A stretch of DNA of 64,000 bases from Acinetobacter sp. WU_MDCI_Axc73 (GTDB lineage: Bacteria > Pseudomonadota > Gammaproteobacteria > Pseudomonadales > Moraxellaceae): contig NZ_JAHPRO010000002.1 in assembly GCF_025562455.1 (NCBI RefSeq), positions 62,001 through 126,000 of the forward strand, written 5' to 3'. Position 1 is the first letter of the stretch. Every line of letters starts with the position of its first letter. The translations under genes and the position numbers were made by a program. This document shows positions 46,625-55,880 of this stretch, piece by piece. Under the pieces are notes generated by a model. It ran no database searches, had not been told where the DNA came from, and worked only from the letters and a program-made list of their open reading frames with translations.

Positions 46625-46807
46625 GATCGCATTAGTCGCACAATCACTTTGCGAATATCTGTCGAATATCCCTAATACAGGGTGATAATATTTGAAGCAT
46701 AATTATATTTAATGATGGTTAAAACTCCATATTGGTCGTAATTAAGCCACAATTAGATCGTAATTCAACCAAATGATCAAAAATAAAAGAAATAATAGAG
46801 TTTGGTG

Positions 46808-46836
46808 TTGACAGTATCAGCTCAAAACAATATAGT
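46808..46836 (+). promoter_or_regulatory. strong sigma-70 promoter for tRNA-fMet and the rimP operon
   Basis: A perfect TTGACA (46808-46813) and TATAGT (46831-46836) are separated by exactly 17 bases. The start point would be about 105 bases before the mature tRNA. Confidence 0.8.
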
Positions 46837-46948
46837 ACGCAACACCAGAGATGCTGAAGCTTTTAAATAAAAAGTTAAGCAAATCAAGGTTTAAGTCAAA
46901 CCATAATTGACTTATGTGATTAATGAGTTTATCATAATTGCATATTGA

Positions 46949-47025
<77 letters not shown>

Positions 47026-47033
47026 AGTTTCTA

Positions 47034-47062
47034 AAAGGGCTCACAATTAGGTGGGCCTTTTT
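47034..47062 (+). terminator. terminator 1 between tRNA-fMet and rimP
   Basis: AAAGGGCTCAC (47034-47044) pairs with GTGGGCCTTT (47051-47060), with one bulged G, followed by T5. Confidence 0.75.
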
Positions 47063-47096
47063 GCACAGTGAACTATAGTTTTCTGTGTAAAATATA

Positions 47097-47119
47097 GGGG
47101 CGATTTAACGCCCTTTTTT
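47097..47119 (+). terminator. terminator 2 / attenuator before rimP
   Basis: GGGCG (47098-47102) pairs with CGCCC (47109-47113) around ATTTAA, followed by six T. As in the E. coli metY-nusA leader, tandem terminators imply that rimP-nusA expression relies on read-through, a route for NusA feedback. Confidence 0.8.
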
Positions 47120-47246
47120 ATTGGCTATCGTGTAGCGGTGACACAAGACATAAAATGTCGTAAAGGTGAAATAGTCATGCTTCACTATATAGATTAGTCT
47201 GAATTGGCTACGTGCCAATTGAACCGCGCGAGAATGACGAGAGTAA

Positions 47247-47771
47247 ATGAAGCTATCAAATAAAACTCAAGCACTGCATGATTTAATTGCACCCGCAGTG
47301 CAAGCCTGCAATGTTGATCTATGGGGAATTGAATTTATTCCTCAAGGGAAGCGTTCCTTACTGCGTATTTATATCGATAAAGCGATCGATGATAATGCTG
47401 AACCTGTGATCAATGAAGATGGTGAAGTGGAACAGGGTCGTGGTATTGGTGTACAAGACTGTGTGCTGGTCACCCAACAAGTCGGCGCAATGTTAGATGT
47501 TCATGATCCAATTTCTGGTGAATATGCACTTGAAGTATCTTCTCCAGGTTGGGATCGTCCGTTTTTTCAGCTTGAACAAATGCCCGCATATCTTGGACAG
47601 CAAGTTGCATTACGACTGATTACTGCGGTTGAAAATCGTCGTAAGTTCCAGGCAAAGTTGCTCAATGTTGATCTTGAGAATGAAGTGATTCAAGTGGAAG
47701 TTGAAGGCAACCATGTGCTTGAAATTGATAGTCATAATATTGATAAAGCAAATTTGATCTATCAGGACTAA
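47247..47771 (+). CDS. rimP: ribosome maturation factor RimP
   Basis: A 174-residue two-domain protein for 30S assembly. The N-terminal alpha/beta domain has [21 protein letters not shown] and [33 protein letters not shown] (in parts); an Sm-like C-terminal domain follows. Length is slightly above the usual 150, from an insertion of about 15 acidic residues (NEDGEVEQG). It is first protein gene of the rimP-nusA-infB-rbfA operon. Confidence 0.95.
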   Translation: MKLSNKTQALHDLIAPAVQACNVDLWGIEFIPQGKRSLLRIYIDKAIDDNAEPVINEDGEVEQGRGIGVQDCVLVTQQVGAMLDVHDPISGEYALEVSSPGWDRPFFQLEQMPAYLGQQVALRLITAVENRRKFQAKLLNVDLENEVIQVEVEGNHVLEIDSHNIDKANLIYQD

Positions 47772-47806
47772 ATTCATTTAAATTTATAAGAATCTGTAGG
47801 TGACTT

Positions 47807-49291
47807 ATGAGCCGTGAAATTCTTACCGTTGTAGAAACGGTTAGTAATGAAAAAGGTGTTAGTCGTGAAGCAATCTTCGAAGCATTAGAGCAGGCACTGG
47901 TTGCTGCAACGAAGAAGAAATTTTACGAAGGCACACACTCTGAAGAAGCACAGTTACGTGTTGAAATTGACCGTAAGACTGGTGATTATCGTACTTTCCG
48001 TCAATGGGAAGTGGTTGCTGATGAAGATCATGAAATGCCTGCCTGTCAGGATGCAATTTCTGATGTAGATCCTGCACAATGGTCAATTGGCGATATTCGT
48101 GAACTTGAGGTTGAATCGATCGAGTTTGGTCGTATTGCGGCGCAGATTGCCAAGCAAGTCATTGTACAGAAAATTCGTGAGGCTGAACGTGCTTTGGTGG
48201 CGGATGCCTATGAAGCCAAAGTCGGTGAATTGATCTATGGTGAAGTGAAAAAGCAAACCAAAGACGGATTTATCATTGATTTGGGTGATAATGCAGAAGC
48301 ATATTTGGCACGTGAAGAGATGATTCCTAAAGAAATACTTCGTCCAAAACAGCGTATGAATGCGATTTTATATAATGTCAATCGTGAAGGGCGTGGTGCG
48401 CAATTGTTATTGTCACGTGCGAAACCTGAAATGCTGATTGCTTTGATGAAAAAAGAAATTCCAGAAATTTCTGAAGAAATCATCGAAATTAAAGCAGCAG
48501 CGCGTCAGCCAGGTGTACGTGCTAAAATTGCTGTAAAAACCAACGATCACCGTATCGATCCAGTGGGTGCTTGTATTGGTATGCGTGGTACGCGTATTCA
48601 GGCAGTACAGTCTGAGCTCAACGGTGAGCGCATCGATGTTGTGGTGTGGTCAGATGACCCTGCACAATATATCGCCAGTGCTTTAGAGCCTGCTGATGTA
48701 TCAGGTATTGTACTGGATGAAGATGCGCGTAGTGCTGACATCATTTTTGCAACCAATGATCAATTGGCGCGTGCGATTGGTTCTCAAGGGCAAAATGTAC
48801 GTTTGGCATCTGAATTGACGGGTTATAAACTCGACATGATGCTTGAAGATGAATACCGTGCACGTCAGCAAAGTGAAGCACAGCAATATCTGGATATGTT
48901 TGTAGAACGTTTGGATATTGAAGAAGATTTGGCAATGGCATTGGTTGAAATGGGCTTTACTTCACTTGAAGAAATTGCCTATGTACCAGCTGAAACTTTT
49001 GACGAAATTGAACTTGATGCAGATTTGGTTGAGTTATTACAAAGTCGTGCAAAAGAAGCAGCATTGACAGATGCATTAAAACAGCAAGAAAATATTCAGG
49101 AACCAAGTGCAGAACTTCTAGAAATGGAAGGAATGACTCAGGAGCTTGCTTATGCCCTTGCAGCGCGTGGTGTGATTACAGTCGATGATTTGGCCGATCA
49201 GGCGACCGACGATATCTCTGATATTGAAGGCCTTGGTGATGAAAAAGCGGGTCAGCTCATTATGAAAGCACGCGAATCATGGTTTAACTAA
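47807..49291 (+). CDS. nusA: transcription termination/antitermination protein NusA
   Basis: A 494-residue protein with the full gammaproteobacterial layout: N-terminal RNA polymerase-binding domain (1 to about 125), S1 (about 135-200, GEVKKQTKDGFIIDLG), KH1 and KH2 (about 205-345, with DPVGACIGMRGTRIQ and GSQGQNVRLAS) and two C-terminal acidic helix-hairpin-helix repeats (about 365-494). It controls pausing and termination of RNA polymerase. Confidence 0.97.
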   Translation: MSREILTVVETVSNEKGVSREAIFEALEQALVAATKKKFYEGTHSEEAQLRVEIDRKTGDYRTFRQWEVVADEDHEMPACQDAISDVDPAQWSIGDIRELEVESIEFGRIAAQIAKQVIVQKIREAERALVADAYEAKVGELIYGEVKKQTKDGFIIDLGDNAEAYLAREEMIPKEILRPKQRMNAILYNVNREGRGAQLLLSRAKPEMLIALMKKEIPEISEEIIEIKAAARQPGVRAKIAVKTNDHRIDPVGACIGMRGTRIQAVQSELNGERIDVVVWSDDPAQYIASALEPADVSGIVLDEDARSADIIFATNDQLARAIGSQGQNVRLASELTGYKLDMMLEDEYRARQQSEAQQYLDMFVERLDIEEDLAMALVEMGFTSLEEIAYVPAETFDEIELDADLVELLQSRAKEAALTDALKQQENIQEPSAELLEMEGMTQELAYALAARGVITVDDLADQATDDISDIEGLGDEKAGQLIMKARESWFN

Positions 49292-49301
49292 GGAGTAGCG
49301 T

Positions 49302-52016
49302 ATGACAGACAAAACGATTCAAGACTTGGCTCAAACAGTTGGTCGTCCTGTCGACAAGCTTCTAGAACAGGTTCGTGAAGCAGGTCTACCACAGCGTAAC
49401 GCAAATGATACTATTACCACTGAGCAACAAGATACGCTTGTGAACCATTTGAAAAAGGTACACGGTCAGGATGCCAGTGGCGCAGGAAAAATCACGTTGA
49501 AACGTAAAACAACCAGTACAGCGAAAGTCGCTAGTACTTCAGGTAAGGCAAAAACGATTAATGTAGAAGTTCGTAAGAAACATACGTTTACCAAGCCAAA
49601 TCCTGAACAGATTGCAGCAGAAGCGAAAGCGCGTGTTGATGCAGAAGCGAAAGTGCGTACTGATGAAAAAGTAAGCCAGCAAACTGCGCAGCAGCCTCAA
49701 GTAAAAGCTGAAAACAAAGCACAAGCCACATTGGATGCAATGCGTGCTGCTCAGAAGAAAGAAACGGTAAAAGCTGAAACTTCGACGACAGAAGTTGTAG
49801 TGAAGCGCCGTTCAACCAATAAGCCGATTAAGCCGATTGTTGTAAAACCAACAGAAACGGCTGAACAGAAAAAAGCACGTGAAGCTGAATCTGCGAAGTT
49901 GAAAGCAACGGAAGAAGCAGTTCGTCGTAAAGCAGCTGAAGAAGCGCAACAGCGTACACTTGAACAAATGCGTCAAATGGCGTCGAAGTATTCAAATGAT
50001 GATACTGGTGCGACTATTCGTGTGATTGATGATTCTCCATTGGCTGCTGGTCTTGTAGGTCAAGCTTATGAAGATTCCTTCAATCAGGAAGACCGTGAAA
50101 TCAAACGTGGTGGTGCAACAACCAACCCACGTGCGGGTAAAAAAGGCGGTCGTGGTGGTGATGCACAAGCTGAACAAAGCTTTAGTAAAAGCCATCATAA
50201 GCGCGGGTTGAAAACCAGTCAGGCGAATAAACACGGTTTTGAAAAACCTGTTAAAAAGCAAATCTATGATGTTGAAATTGGTGAAAAAATCGTTGTTGCT
50301 GATTTAGCACAAAAGATGGCGATTAAAGTTCGCGAAGTGATTAAGACGCTCATGAAAATGGGTGAGCTTGTGACTCAAAACCAAGCGATTGATCAAGATA
50401 CTGCGGTACTCGTGGTCGAGGAAATGGGGCATAACCCTGTTTTGGTTTCTGATACACAAGCCGAAGACAACTTACTTGTTGCTGCTGAAGAAGCACGTGG
50501 TGAGCAAACGACTCGTCCTCCAGTAGTGACCATTATGGGTCACGTTGACCATGGTAAGACGTCATTGCTTGATCGTATTCGTCGCTCGAAAGTAGCAGCA
50601 GGCGAAGCGGGTGGGATTACTCAGCATATTGGTGCATATCACGTTGAGACTGATAAAGGAATTATTACTTTCCTTGATACTCCGGGACACGCAGCATTTA
50701 CTGCAATGCGTTCACGTGGTGCTAAAGCAACGGATATTGTTGTATTGGTGGTTGCGGCTGATGATGGTGTGATGCCACAAACAGCAGAAGCAATTGACCA
50801 TGCACGCGCTGCGGGTACGCCGATTATTGTTGCGATTAACAAGATGGATAAAGAATCCGCTGACCCAGATCGTGTATTGAATGAATTAACGACCAAGCAG
50901 ATCGTACCTGAGCAATGGGGCGGTGATGTTCCAGTGGCCATGGTTTCTGCACACTCGGGTCAAGGGATTGATGAATTACTTGACTTGATCTTGATCCAAG
51001 CTGAATTGATGGAGTTGAAGGCATCAAGCGAAGGCGCGGCTCAAGGTGTAGTGATTGAAGCACGTGTTGACAAAGGTCGTGGTGCGGTCACTTCGATTCT
51101 GGTACAAAATGGTACATTGAATATTGGTGATCTTGTTCTTGCGGGTTCATCTTATGGTCGTGTACGTGCAATGTCAGATGAAAATGGTCAACCAATTAAA
51201 TCTGCTGGTCCATCAATTCCAGTCGAAATTTTAGGTTTACCTGATGCGCCAATGGCAGGTGACGAAGTTCTTGTCGTAAATGATGAGAAGAAAGCGCGTG
51301 AAGTGGCTGATGCTCGTGCAGATCGTGAACGTCAAAAACGTATTGATCGCCAAAGTGCAATGCGTCTTGAAAACATCATGGCCTCTATGGGCAAAAAAGA
51401 TGTACCAACTGTCAATGTGGTGTTAAAAACAGATGTACGCGGTACGCTTGAAGCTTTAATTGTTGCGCTTGAAGACTTGTCAACAGATGAAGTAAAAGTC
51501 CGTATTATTAGTTCAGGTGTGGGAGCGATTACCGAATCTGACGTCACACTGGCTGAATCATCAGAAGCTGTATTACTCGGATTTAACGTTCGTGCTGATA
51601 CGACTGCACGTCAGAAGAGCGATCAGGATGGTATCGACATTCGTTACTACAGCATCATTTATGAATTAATTGATGATGTGAAGAACGCGATGAGCGGTAA
51701 GCTTGCGCCTGAACATCGTGAAACGATTTTGGGTATTGCAGAAGTTCGTGAAGTATTCCATTCAAGTAAATTTGGTGCAGCCGCAGGTTGTATGGTGCTT
51801 GAAGGCGTATTACACCGTAACAAACCAATTCGTGTCCTTCGTGATGACGTGGTGGTTTTCCAAGGTGAACTTGAGTCACTTCGCCGTTATAAAGATGTCG
51901 TCGAAGAAGTTCGTGCAGGTATGGAGTGTGGTCTTGCAGTCAAAGGCTACAAGGACATCAAAGTACAGGATAAGATCGAAGTATACGATGTCCAATTGAT
52001 TAAACGGAGTCTTTAA
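49302..52016 (+). CDS. infB: translation initiation factor IF-2
   Basis: A 904-residue GTPase. The N-terminal IF2N domain ([20 protein letters not shown]) is followed by a long Ala/Lys/Glu-rich linker (about 60-330) and a second IF2N domain (about 320-375). The G domain starts near 405 with [20 protein letters not shown] and NKMDK, followed by domains II, III and C2. It positions fMet-tRNA on the 30S subunit, and the initiator tRNA gene lies in the same operon. Confidence 0.97.
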   Translation: MTDKTIQDLAQTVGRPVDKLLEQVREAGLPQRNANDTITTEQQDTLVNHLKKVHGQDASGAGKITLKRKTTSTAKVASTSGKAKTINVEVRKKHTFTKPNPEQIAAEAKARVDAEAKVRTDEKVSQQTAQQPQVKAENKAQATLDAMRAAQKKETVKAETSTTEVVVKRRSTNKPIKPIVVKPTETAEQKKAREAESAKLKATEEAVRRKAAEEAQQRTLEQMRQMASKYSNDDTGATIRVIDDSPLAAGLVGQAYEDSFNQEDREIKRGGATTNPRAGKKGGRGGDAQAEQSFSKSHHKRGLKTSQANKHGFEKPVKKQIYDVEIGEKIVVADLAQKMAIKVREVIKTLMKMGELVTQNQAIDQDTAVLVVEEMGHNPVLVSDTQAEDNLLVAAEEARGEQTTRPPVVTIMGHVDHGKTSLLDRIRRSKVAAGEAGGITQHIGAYHVETDKGIITFLDTPGHAAFTAMRSRGAKATDIVVLVVAADDGVMPQTAEAIDHARAAGTPIIVAINKMDKESADPDRVLNELTTKQIVPEQWGGDVPVAMVSAHSGQGIDELLDLILIQAELMELKASSEGAAQGVVIEARVDKGRGAVTSILVQNGTLNIGDLVLAGSSYGRVRAMSDENGQPIKSAGPSIPVEILGLPDAPMAGDEVLVVNDEKKAREVADARADRERQKRIDRQSAMRLENIMASMGKKDVPTVNVVLKTDVRGTLEALIVALEDLSTDEVKVRIISSGVGAITESDVTLAESSEAVLLGFNVRADTTARQKSDQDGIDIRYYSIIYELIDDVKNAMSGKLAPEHRETILGIAEVREVFHSSKFGAAAGCMVLEGVLHRNKPIRVLRDDVVVFQGELESLRRYKDVVEEVRAGMECGLAVKGYKDIKVQDKIEVYDVQLIKRSL

Positions 52017-52423
52017 TGGCGGGTGGACAACGCTTGAAACGCATGGCGGATTCGGTACAACGTGAGTTGTCAGCGTTAATCCGTCAGGAGTTGAAAGATC
52101 CGCGCTTGGGCGGTCTAGTGACTATCTCTGCGGTGAAAGTCAGCGCAGATATGGGATATGCTGAAGTCTACGTTACTGTTATGGGGCGTGAGCTAGGCGA
52201 TGAGCAAAGTGAAGTGGCAAATAAAGAAACTTTAGATGTGTTAAATAAAGCGTCTGGATTCTTGCGTCATGAACTGAGCCGTCGCATCAAAACCCGTATT
52301 ACGCCTCGTTTGCGTTTTCACTACGATAAAACCAATGCTTATGGCAACTATATGTTTGGTCTGATTGAAAAAGCAGTACAGGATTTGCCTGAGCATAAAA
52401 AAGAAGATGATTCAGAGCAGTAA
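52016..52423 (+). CDS. rbfA: ribosome-binding factor A
   Basis: A 135-residue KH-fold protein acting in late 30S maturation and cold adaptation. The start RLKRMADSVQRELSALI, DPRLGGLVTISAVKVSADMGYAEVYV and RIKTRITPRLRFHYD are typical. The ATG overlaps the infB stop by one base (TAATG), indicating coupled translation. truB, which often follows, is absent here; a terminator ends the operon. Confidence 0.96.
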   Translation: MAGGQRLKRMADSVQRELSALIRQELKDPRLGGLVTISAVKVSADMGYAEVYVTVMGRELGDEQSEVANKETLDVLNKASGFLRHELSRRIKTRITPRLRFHYDKTNAYGNYMFGLIEKAVQDLPEHKKEDDSEQ

Positions 52424-52435
52424 ATCTGAATACAT

Positions 52436-52463
52436 AAAAATGCCACCTTCGGGTGGCATTTTT
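52436..52463. terminator. bidirectional terminator between rbfA and the mrp operon
   Basis: AAAAATGCCACC pairs perfectly with GGTGGCATTTTT around a TTCG tetraloop, ending the two converging operons. Confidence 0.95.
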
Positions 52464-52476
52464 ATGATATGAATTT

Positions 52477-52893
52477 TCACTCTTTTGGCGGCTCTGAATG
52501 AGAATCCAGCGTGTTATTTCTGCGTCGATTTAAAAAAGAATAACGATCCCAGGGTAAAGGGCGATTGAGCGCTTCAGGGACTTCACCACTCATGGAACGT
52601 AAACGTAAATGTAAAGCGGCTTGTGCCATCAAATTTGCCGAAACTGGTGCAGTGATAAACGCCAGCAAGGTAATTAATAATTCTGAAAAACCAAACCGCC
52701 CATGAAATGCTGAATAAATAATAGATGCCAACAAGAAGCTACCCAAACCGAGTGTACTGGATTTCGTCGGTGCATGTAGGCGCATAAATAAATCTGGAAG
52801 TCGAATCATGCCGATTCCGCCGACTAACATGAAGAATGCACCGACTAGCAGACAGAATGAAACTAGAATTTCCATAAGCAATTGCATGAGCAT
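52477..52893 (-). CDS. mrpG: Mrp-type Na+(K+)/H+ antiporter subunit G
   Basis: A 138-residue membrane protein with three helices and the MrpG/MnhG signature GGIGMIRLPDLFMRLHAPTKSSTLG. The polar C-terminal tail (about 35 residues) is longer than usual. It is last gene of the six-gene operon, 4 bases after mrpF. Confidence 0.92.
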   Translation of the reverse strand: MLMQLLMEILVSFCLLVGAFFMLVGGIGMIRLPDLFMRLHAPTKSSTLGLGSFLLASIIYSAFHGRFGFSELLITLLAFITAPVSANLMAQAALHLRLRSMSGEVPEALNRPLPWDRYSFLNRRRNNTLDSHSEPPKE

Positions 52894-52897
52894 CTCC

Positions 52898-53173
52898 TTA
52901 ATCGATCACATGACCCGTAGTGAAATAACGTGCCAATGCTGCAGTGGATACAAAACCGAGCATGGCGATTAAAAGAGCCCCTTCAAATAAATTGGTACTG
53001 GTCCAGTAAATCCCCAAAACCACGACCAAGCAGGTTGCATTAAGAAATAAGGTATCTAGGGCAAGTAGCCGGTCTACAATTGATGGACCGAGTACCAGTC
53101 GAATCAGACAGAGAAACATTGAGATGGTAATGGCGACCATACAAATGCCTAAAGTGTAAGGTAAGATGATCAT
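52898..53173 (-). CDS. mrpF: Mrp-type antiporter subunit F
   Basis: A 91-residue, three-helix protein with the MrpF segment RLVLGPSIVDRLLALDTLFLN and a Gly/Ala-rich last helix. It overlaps mrpE by 4 bases. Confidence 0.92.
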   Translation of the reverse strand: MIILPYTLGICMVAITISMFLCLIRLVLGPSIVDRLLALDTLFLNATCLVVVLGIYWTSTNLFEGALLIAMLGFVSTAALARYFTTGHVID

Positions 53174-53700
53174 GCTTCTCCTCCTTTGTCGGCTTTTACA
53201 TCAAAGATAGCCATCAATGGTGCTTCATAGCGTGATTTGATTTCCTCAATATCCATTTCTTCATTATCAGTACTGAGTGAATGAACCAAAATATCTCCAC
53301 GTTCCTGATCGATGCCCGCAGACACTGTACCGGGAGTGGTGGTAATAATCATCGCCAAGAGACTATTTACTTGTTCATGCTGGGTTTCTAAAGGTACGCG
53401 ATACCATTTGGGATGTAATCGATCTGTAGGCCCAAGTACCAATTTTGCGACACGAATATTGGAAATCACAATATCCCAAAGCACCACAAAAAACAGATGA
53501 ATCGCTTGTCTCCAGTGAATGTGAGGGGTACGGGTAATAAAGGGTTTTACCAAACGCGGAATCAGAATCGCCAGAATCATGGCAATCAGAATGTTATCAG
53601 CTGAAACGCTATGTGCCAGCATAATCCAGCTCAAACCAACAATGACTGAAACCAACGGATGAGGAAACCAACTTTCCAGTAAAGCACTCTTTTTTTTCAT
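53170..53700 (-). CDS. mrpE: Mrp-type antiporter subunit E
   Basis: A 176-residue protein: two or three N-terminal helices, then a cytoplasmic domain with NIRVAKLVLGP and the conserved ITTTPGTVSAGIDQERGDILVHSL segment of MrpE/MnhE. It is needed for full complex activity in other bacteria. It starts 3 bases after mrpD. Confidence 0.92.
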   Translation of the reverse strand: MKKKSALLESWFPHPLVSVIVGLSWIMLAHSVSADNILIAMILAILIPRLVKPFITRTPHIHWRQAIHLFFVVLWDIVISNIRVAKLVLGPTDRLHPKWYRVPLETQHEQVNSLLAMIITTTPGTVSAGIDQERGDILVHSLSTDNEEMDIEEIKSRYEAPLMAIFDVKADKGGEA

Positions 53701-53703
53701 CTT

Positions 53704-55515
53704 TTAAGGCTCCATCGGTTTGAGTTCACTTTCATTGGGCACGATGTCTTGATCCTGTTGTTCCTGCTCAATTTGACGTTTTTTGTACTCTGAAATGTGT
53801 TCACCTTCAAGCGTATCATCCGAAATTACATCAGGGATATAATGCGCATATGGATCAATCGTTTCACCGCCATATTTAGTTTCAGGAACATAACTTGGAT
53901 CATAAGGTTGTACACTAATCACCTGACCAAAACGATCTTTACTTAAAATAGAATCTGTATAAAGGGCATGATCCTGAATTTGTGAGGCTGTACTTAAGCT
54001 ATAAGAATAGATTGAAGGTGCGCAAATAACATAAATCATTAAGCCTGTTAGGAGTGCATAAATCGTCAAATCATTACGGGCAGGTGCATGATCAGGTAAC
54101 TTTTGATAGGCAATAAAAGCAGGTTCTTTCTCATTTTCTTCTGGTGCTGTTGAGCGCCAGAACAAAACAAACCCCACACGTGTTAAAGCAATAATACTTA
54201 ATAAACTCACGATCAACACTATTGCAATAATTAACGCCTGATACGGTTGATCATGTGTCGCCTGTAAAATAAAAACTTTACCCAAAAAGCCACTAAAGGG
54301 CGGTAAGCCAGCCATCATCATGGCAATGATAAAATAAACCATCGCCACAGTTTTGCCCTGTTTCATCCTTGGCGCAACTTTTAGATGATCCTTAAAGCTA
54401 CCACGTTGTGAAGTAATCCAGCCACACAGTAGATAAAATGCAGCGGCAATCAGAGTGCTATGGACTAAATAATATAATGCAGCTGCCCATGCTTGGGTAT
54501 TAAACATGGAAATTGCAATAATGATTGTCCCAATGGATGACAACACCATAAAACCGACAAAGCGGCGTAAACGATCTGCTCCAATTGCCCCAATCACACC
54601 ATATAAGGAGGTGACTAAGCCGATGATCAACAGCCAATTTTTTAAAATATTCTGTGCCAATACATCATCAAAGACGGTGCCATTTACCCTTAAAATCGCG
54701 TAAATACCGACTTTGGTCATGATGGTAAAAATAGCAGCAACAGGTGTTGTGGCAACAGCATAGGTTTTGGGTAACCATAAACCCAGAGGCAAGATTGCAG
54801 CTTTGATACCGAAGACTACAAATAGCAACATCCCGCCTGCGATAGCAAGTTTATGTTGATCGGGTGCAAGGGTGGATACAAGGCGTGAAACATCGGCCAT
54901 ATTTAAACTGCCAACGCTGCCATAAATCATACCAAGACCGATTAAGAAAATCGCGGAAGCAACAAGATTGATGGTAACGTAGTGAATGCCTAACTGAAAT
55001 CGTGCTTTACCTTGTGTATGTAATAGCAATACATAAGAGGCCATTAGCATGACTTCAAAGAATACGAACAGGTTAAATAAATCTCCTGTTAAAAAGGCAC
55101 CGCAAATTCCCATGAGTAGAAAATGGAACATAGCATGAAAATAACGACCACGAGTATCCCATTCCTTACTCGCAAACCACAGTACAGGTACAGCAAGAAT
55201 ATAGGTCAAAAGCAGCATAAAAGCAGACAGTTGATCCAATACTAAAACAATGCCAAATGGTGCTGACCATTCACCTAATTGATAAACTGTAATCTGACCG
55301 GTATGTGCAATAGTGAAATAACTGACAGCTGTAGCAAGTCCGAGCAAAACGGAAATGAGGCTAAGTGCTCTACGCCAAGGTTGCCGACGATCAGTTTCTA
55401 AAGCACCATAACCAGGATTGCCTAAAATGATGAGAATAAAAGCAGTAAATGCCGGAATCAAAATACTAAAAATAGGTGCGTGCATGTTCCAGAAATTGAT
55501 AAAGTTAATCATCAA
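53704..55515 (-). CDS. mrpD: Mrp-type antiporter subunit D
   Basis: A 603-residue protein with about fourteen helices, homologous to complex I NuoM/NuoN proton channels. It carries the family Glu in FFEVMLMASYVLLL and the Lys in GIKAAILPLGLWLPKTYA. The C-terminal 100 residues are a polar, Glu/Gln/Pro-rich extension not expected in the core family. It overlaps mrpC by 4 bases. Confidence 0.93.
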   Translation of the reverse strand: MMINFINFWNMHAPIFSILIPAFTAFILIILGNPGYGALETDRRQPWRRALSLISVLLGLATAVSYFTIAHTGQITVYQLGEWSAPFGIVLVLDQLSAFMLLLTYILAVPVLWFASKEWDTRGRYFHAMFHFLLMGICGAFLTGDLFNLFVFFEVMLMASYVLLLHTQGKARFQLGIHYVTINLVASAIFLIGLGMIYGSVGSLNMADVSRLVSTLAPDQHKLAIAGGMLLFVVFGIKAAILPLGLWLPKTYAVATTPVAAIFTIMTKVGIYAILRVNGTVFDDVLAQNILKNWLLIIGLVTSLYGVIGAIGADRLRRFVGFMVLSSIGTIIIAISMFNTQAWAAALYYLVHSTLIAAAFYLLCGWITSQRGSFKDHLKVAPRMKQGKTVAMVYFIIAMMMAGLPPFSGFLGKVFILQATHDQPYQALIIAIVLIVSLLSIIALTRVGFVLFWRSTAPEENEKEPAFIAYQKLPDHAPARNDLTIYALLTGLMIYVICAPSIYSYSLSTASQIQDHALYTDSILSKDRFGQVISVQPYDPSYVPETKYGGETIDPYAHYIPDVISDDTLEGEHISEYKKRQIEQEQQDQDIVPNESELKPMEP

Positions 55516-55880
55516 GGTTCATCCTCACGCGGGTCATAGTTTAGAGCAGGGTCTTCTTTGGAATCCACATGATCTGTACCAGATTCATAACGACTGCGAA
55601 TCGCAAGTTGTATGATAAATGCTGTTGTGGCAAAACCAATGACAATCGCTGTTAAGACTAAAGCTTGTGGCAGCGGGTCGGTCGTTTTAACCGTTTCTGT
55701 CAAAATCGCAGGTGCATTCATCTGAATGCGTCCCATTGCAAATAAAAACAGATTGACTGCATAGCCAATCATGGCAAGCCCCAGTACCACAGGAAAAGTT
55801 CTGGCACGTAAAATCAAATAGATTCCTGACGCGACCAGTAGACCAATCGCGGAAGCAAGTAGGAACTCCAGACTAATCAT
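55512..55880 (-). CDS. mrpC: Mrp-type antiporter subunit C
   Basis: A 122-residue NuoK-like protein with three helices; typical segments are GIYLILRARTFPVVLGLAMIGYAVNLFLFAMG and DPLPQALVLTAIVIGFATTAF. The polar C-terminal tail continues after the last helix. It overlaps mrpA by 4 bases. Confidence 0.93.
   Translation of the reverse strand: MISLEFLLASAIGLLVASGIYLILRARTFPVVLGLAMIGYAVNLFLFAMGRIQMNAPAILTETVKTTDPLPQALVLTAIVIGFATTAFIIQLAIRSRYESGTDHVDSKEDPALNYDPREDEP

Noticed and set aside
49539..50261. Minus-strand ORFs inside infB
   Set aside because: They mirror the Ala/Lys/Glu-rich linker codons of infB and have no features of their own.
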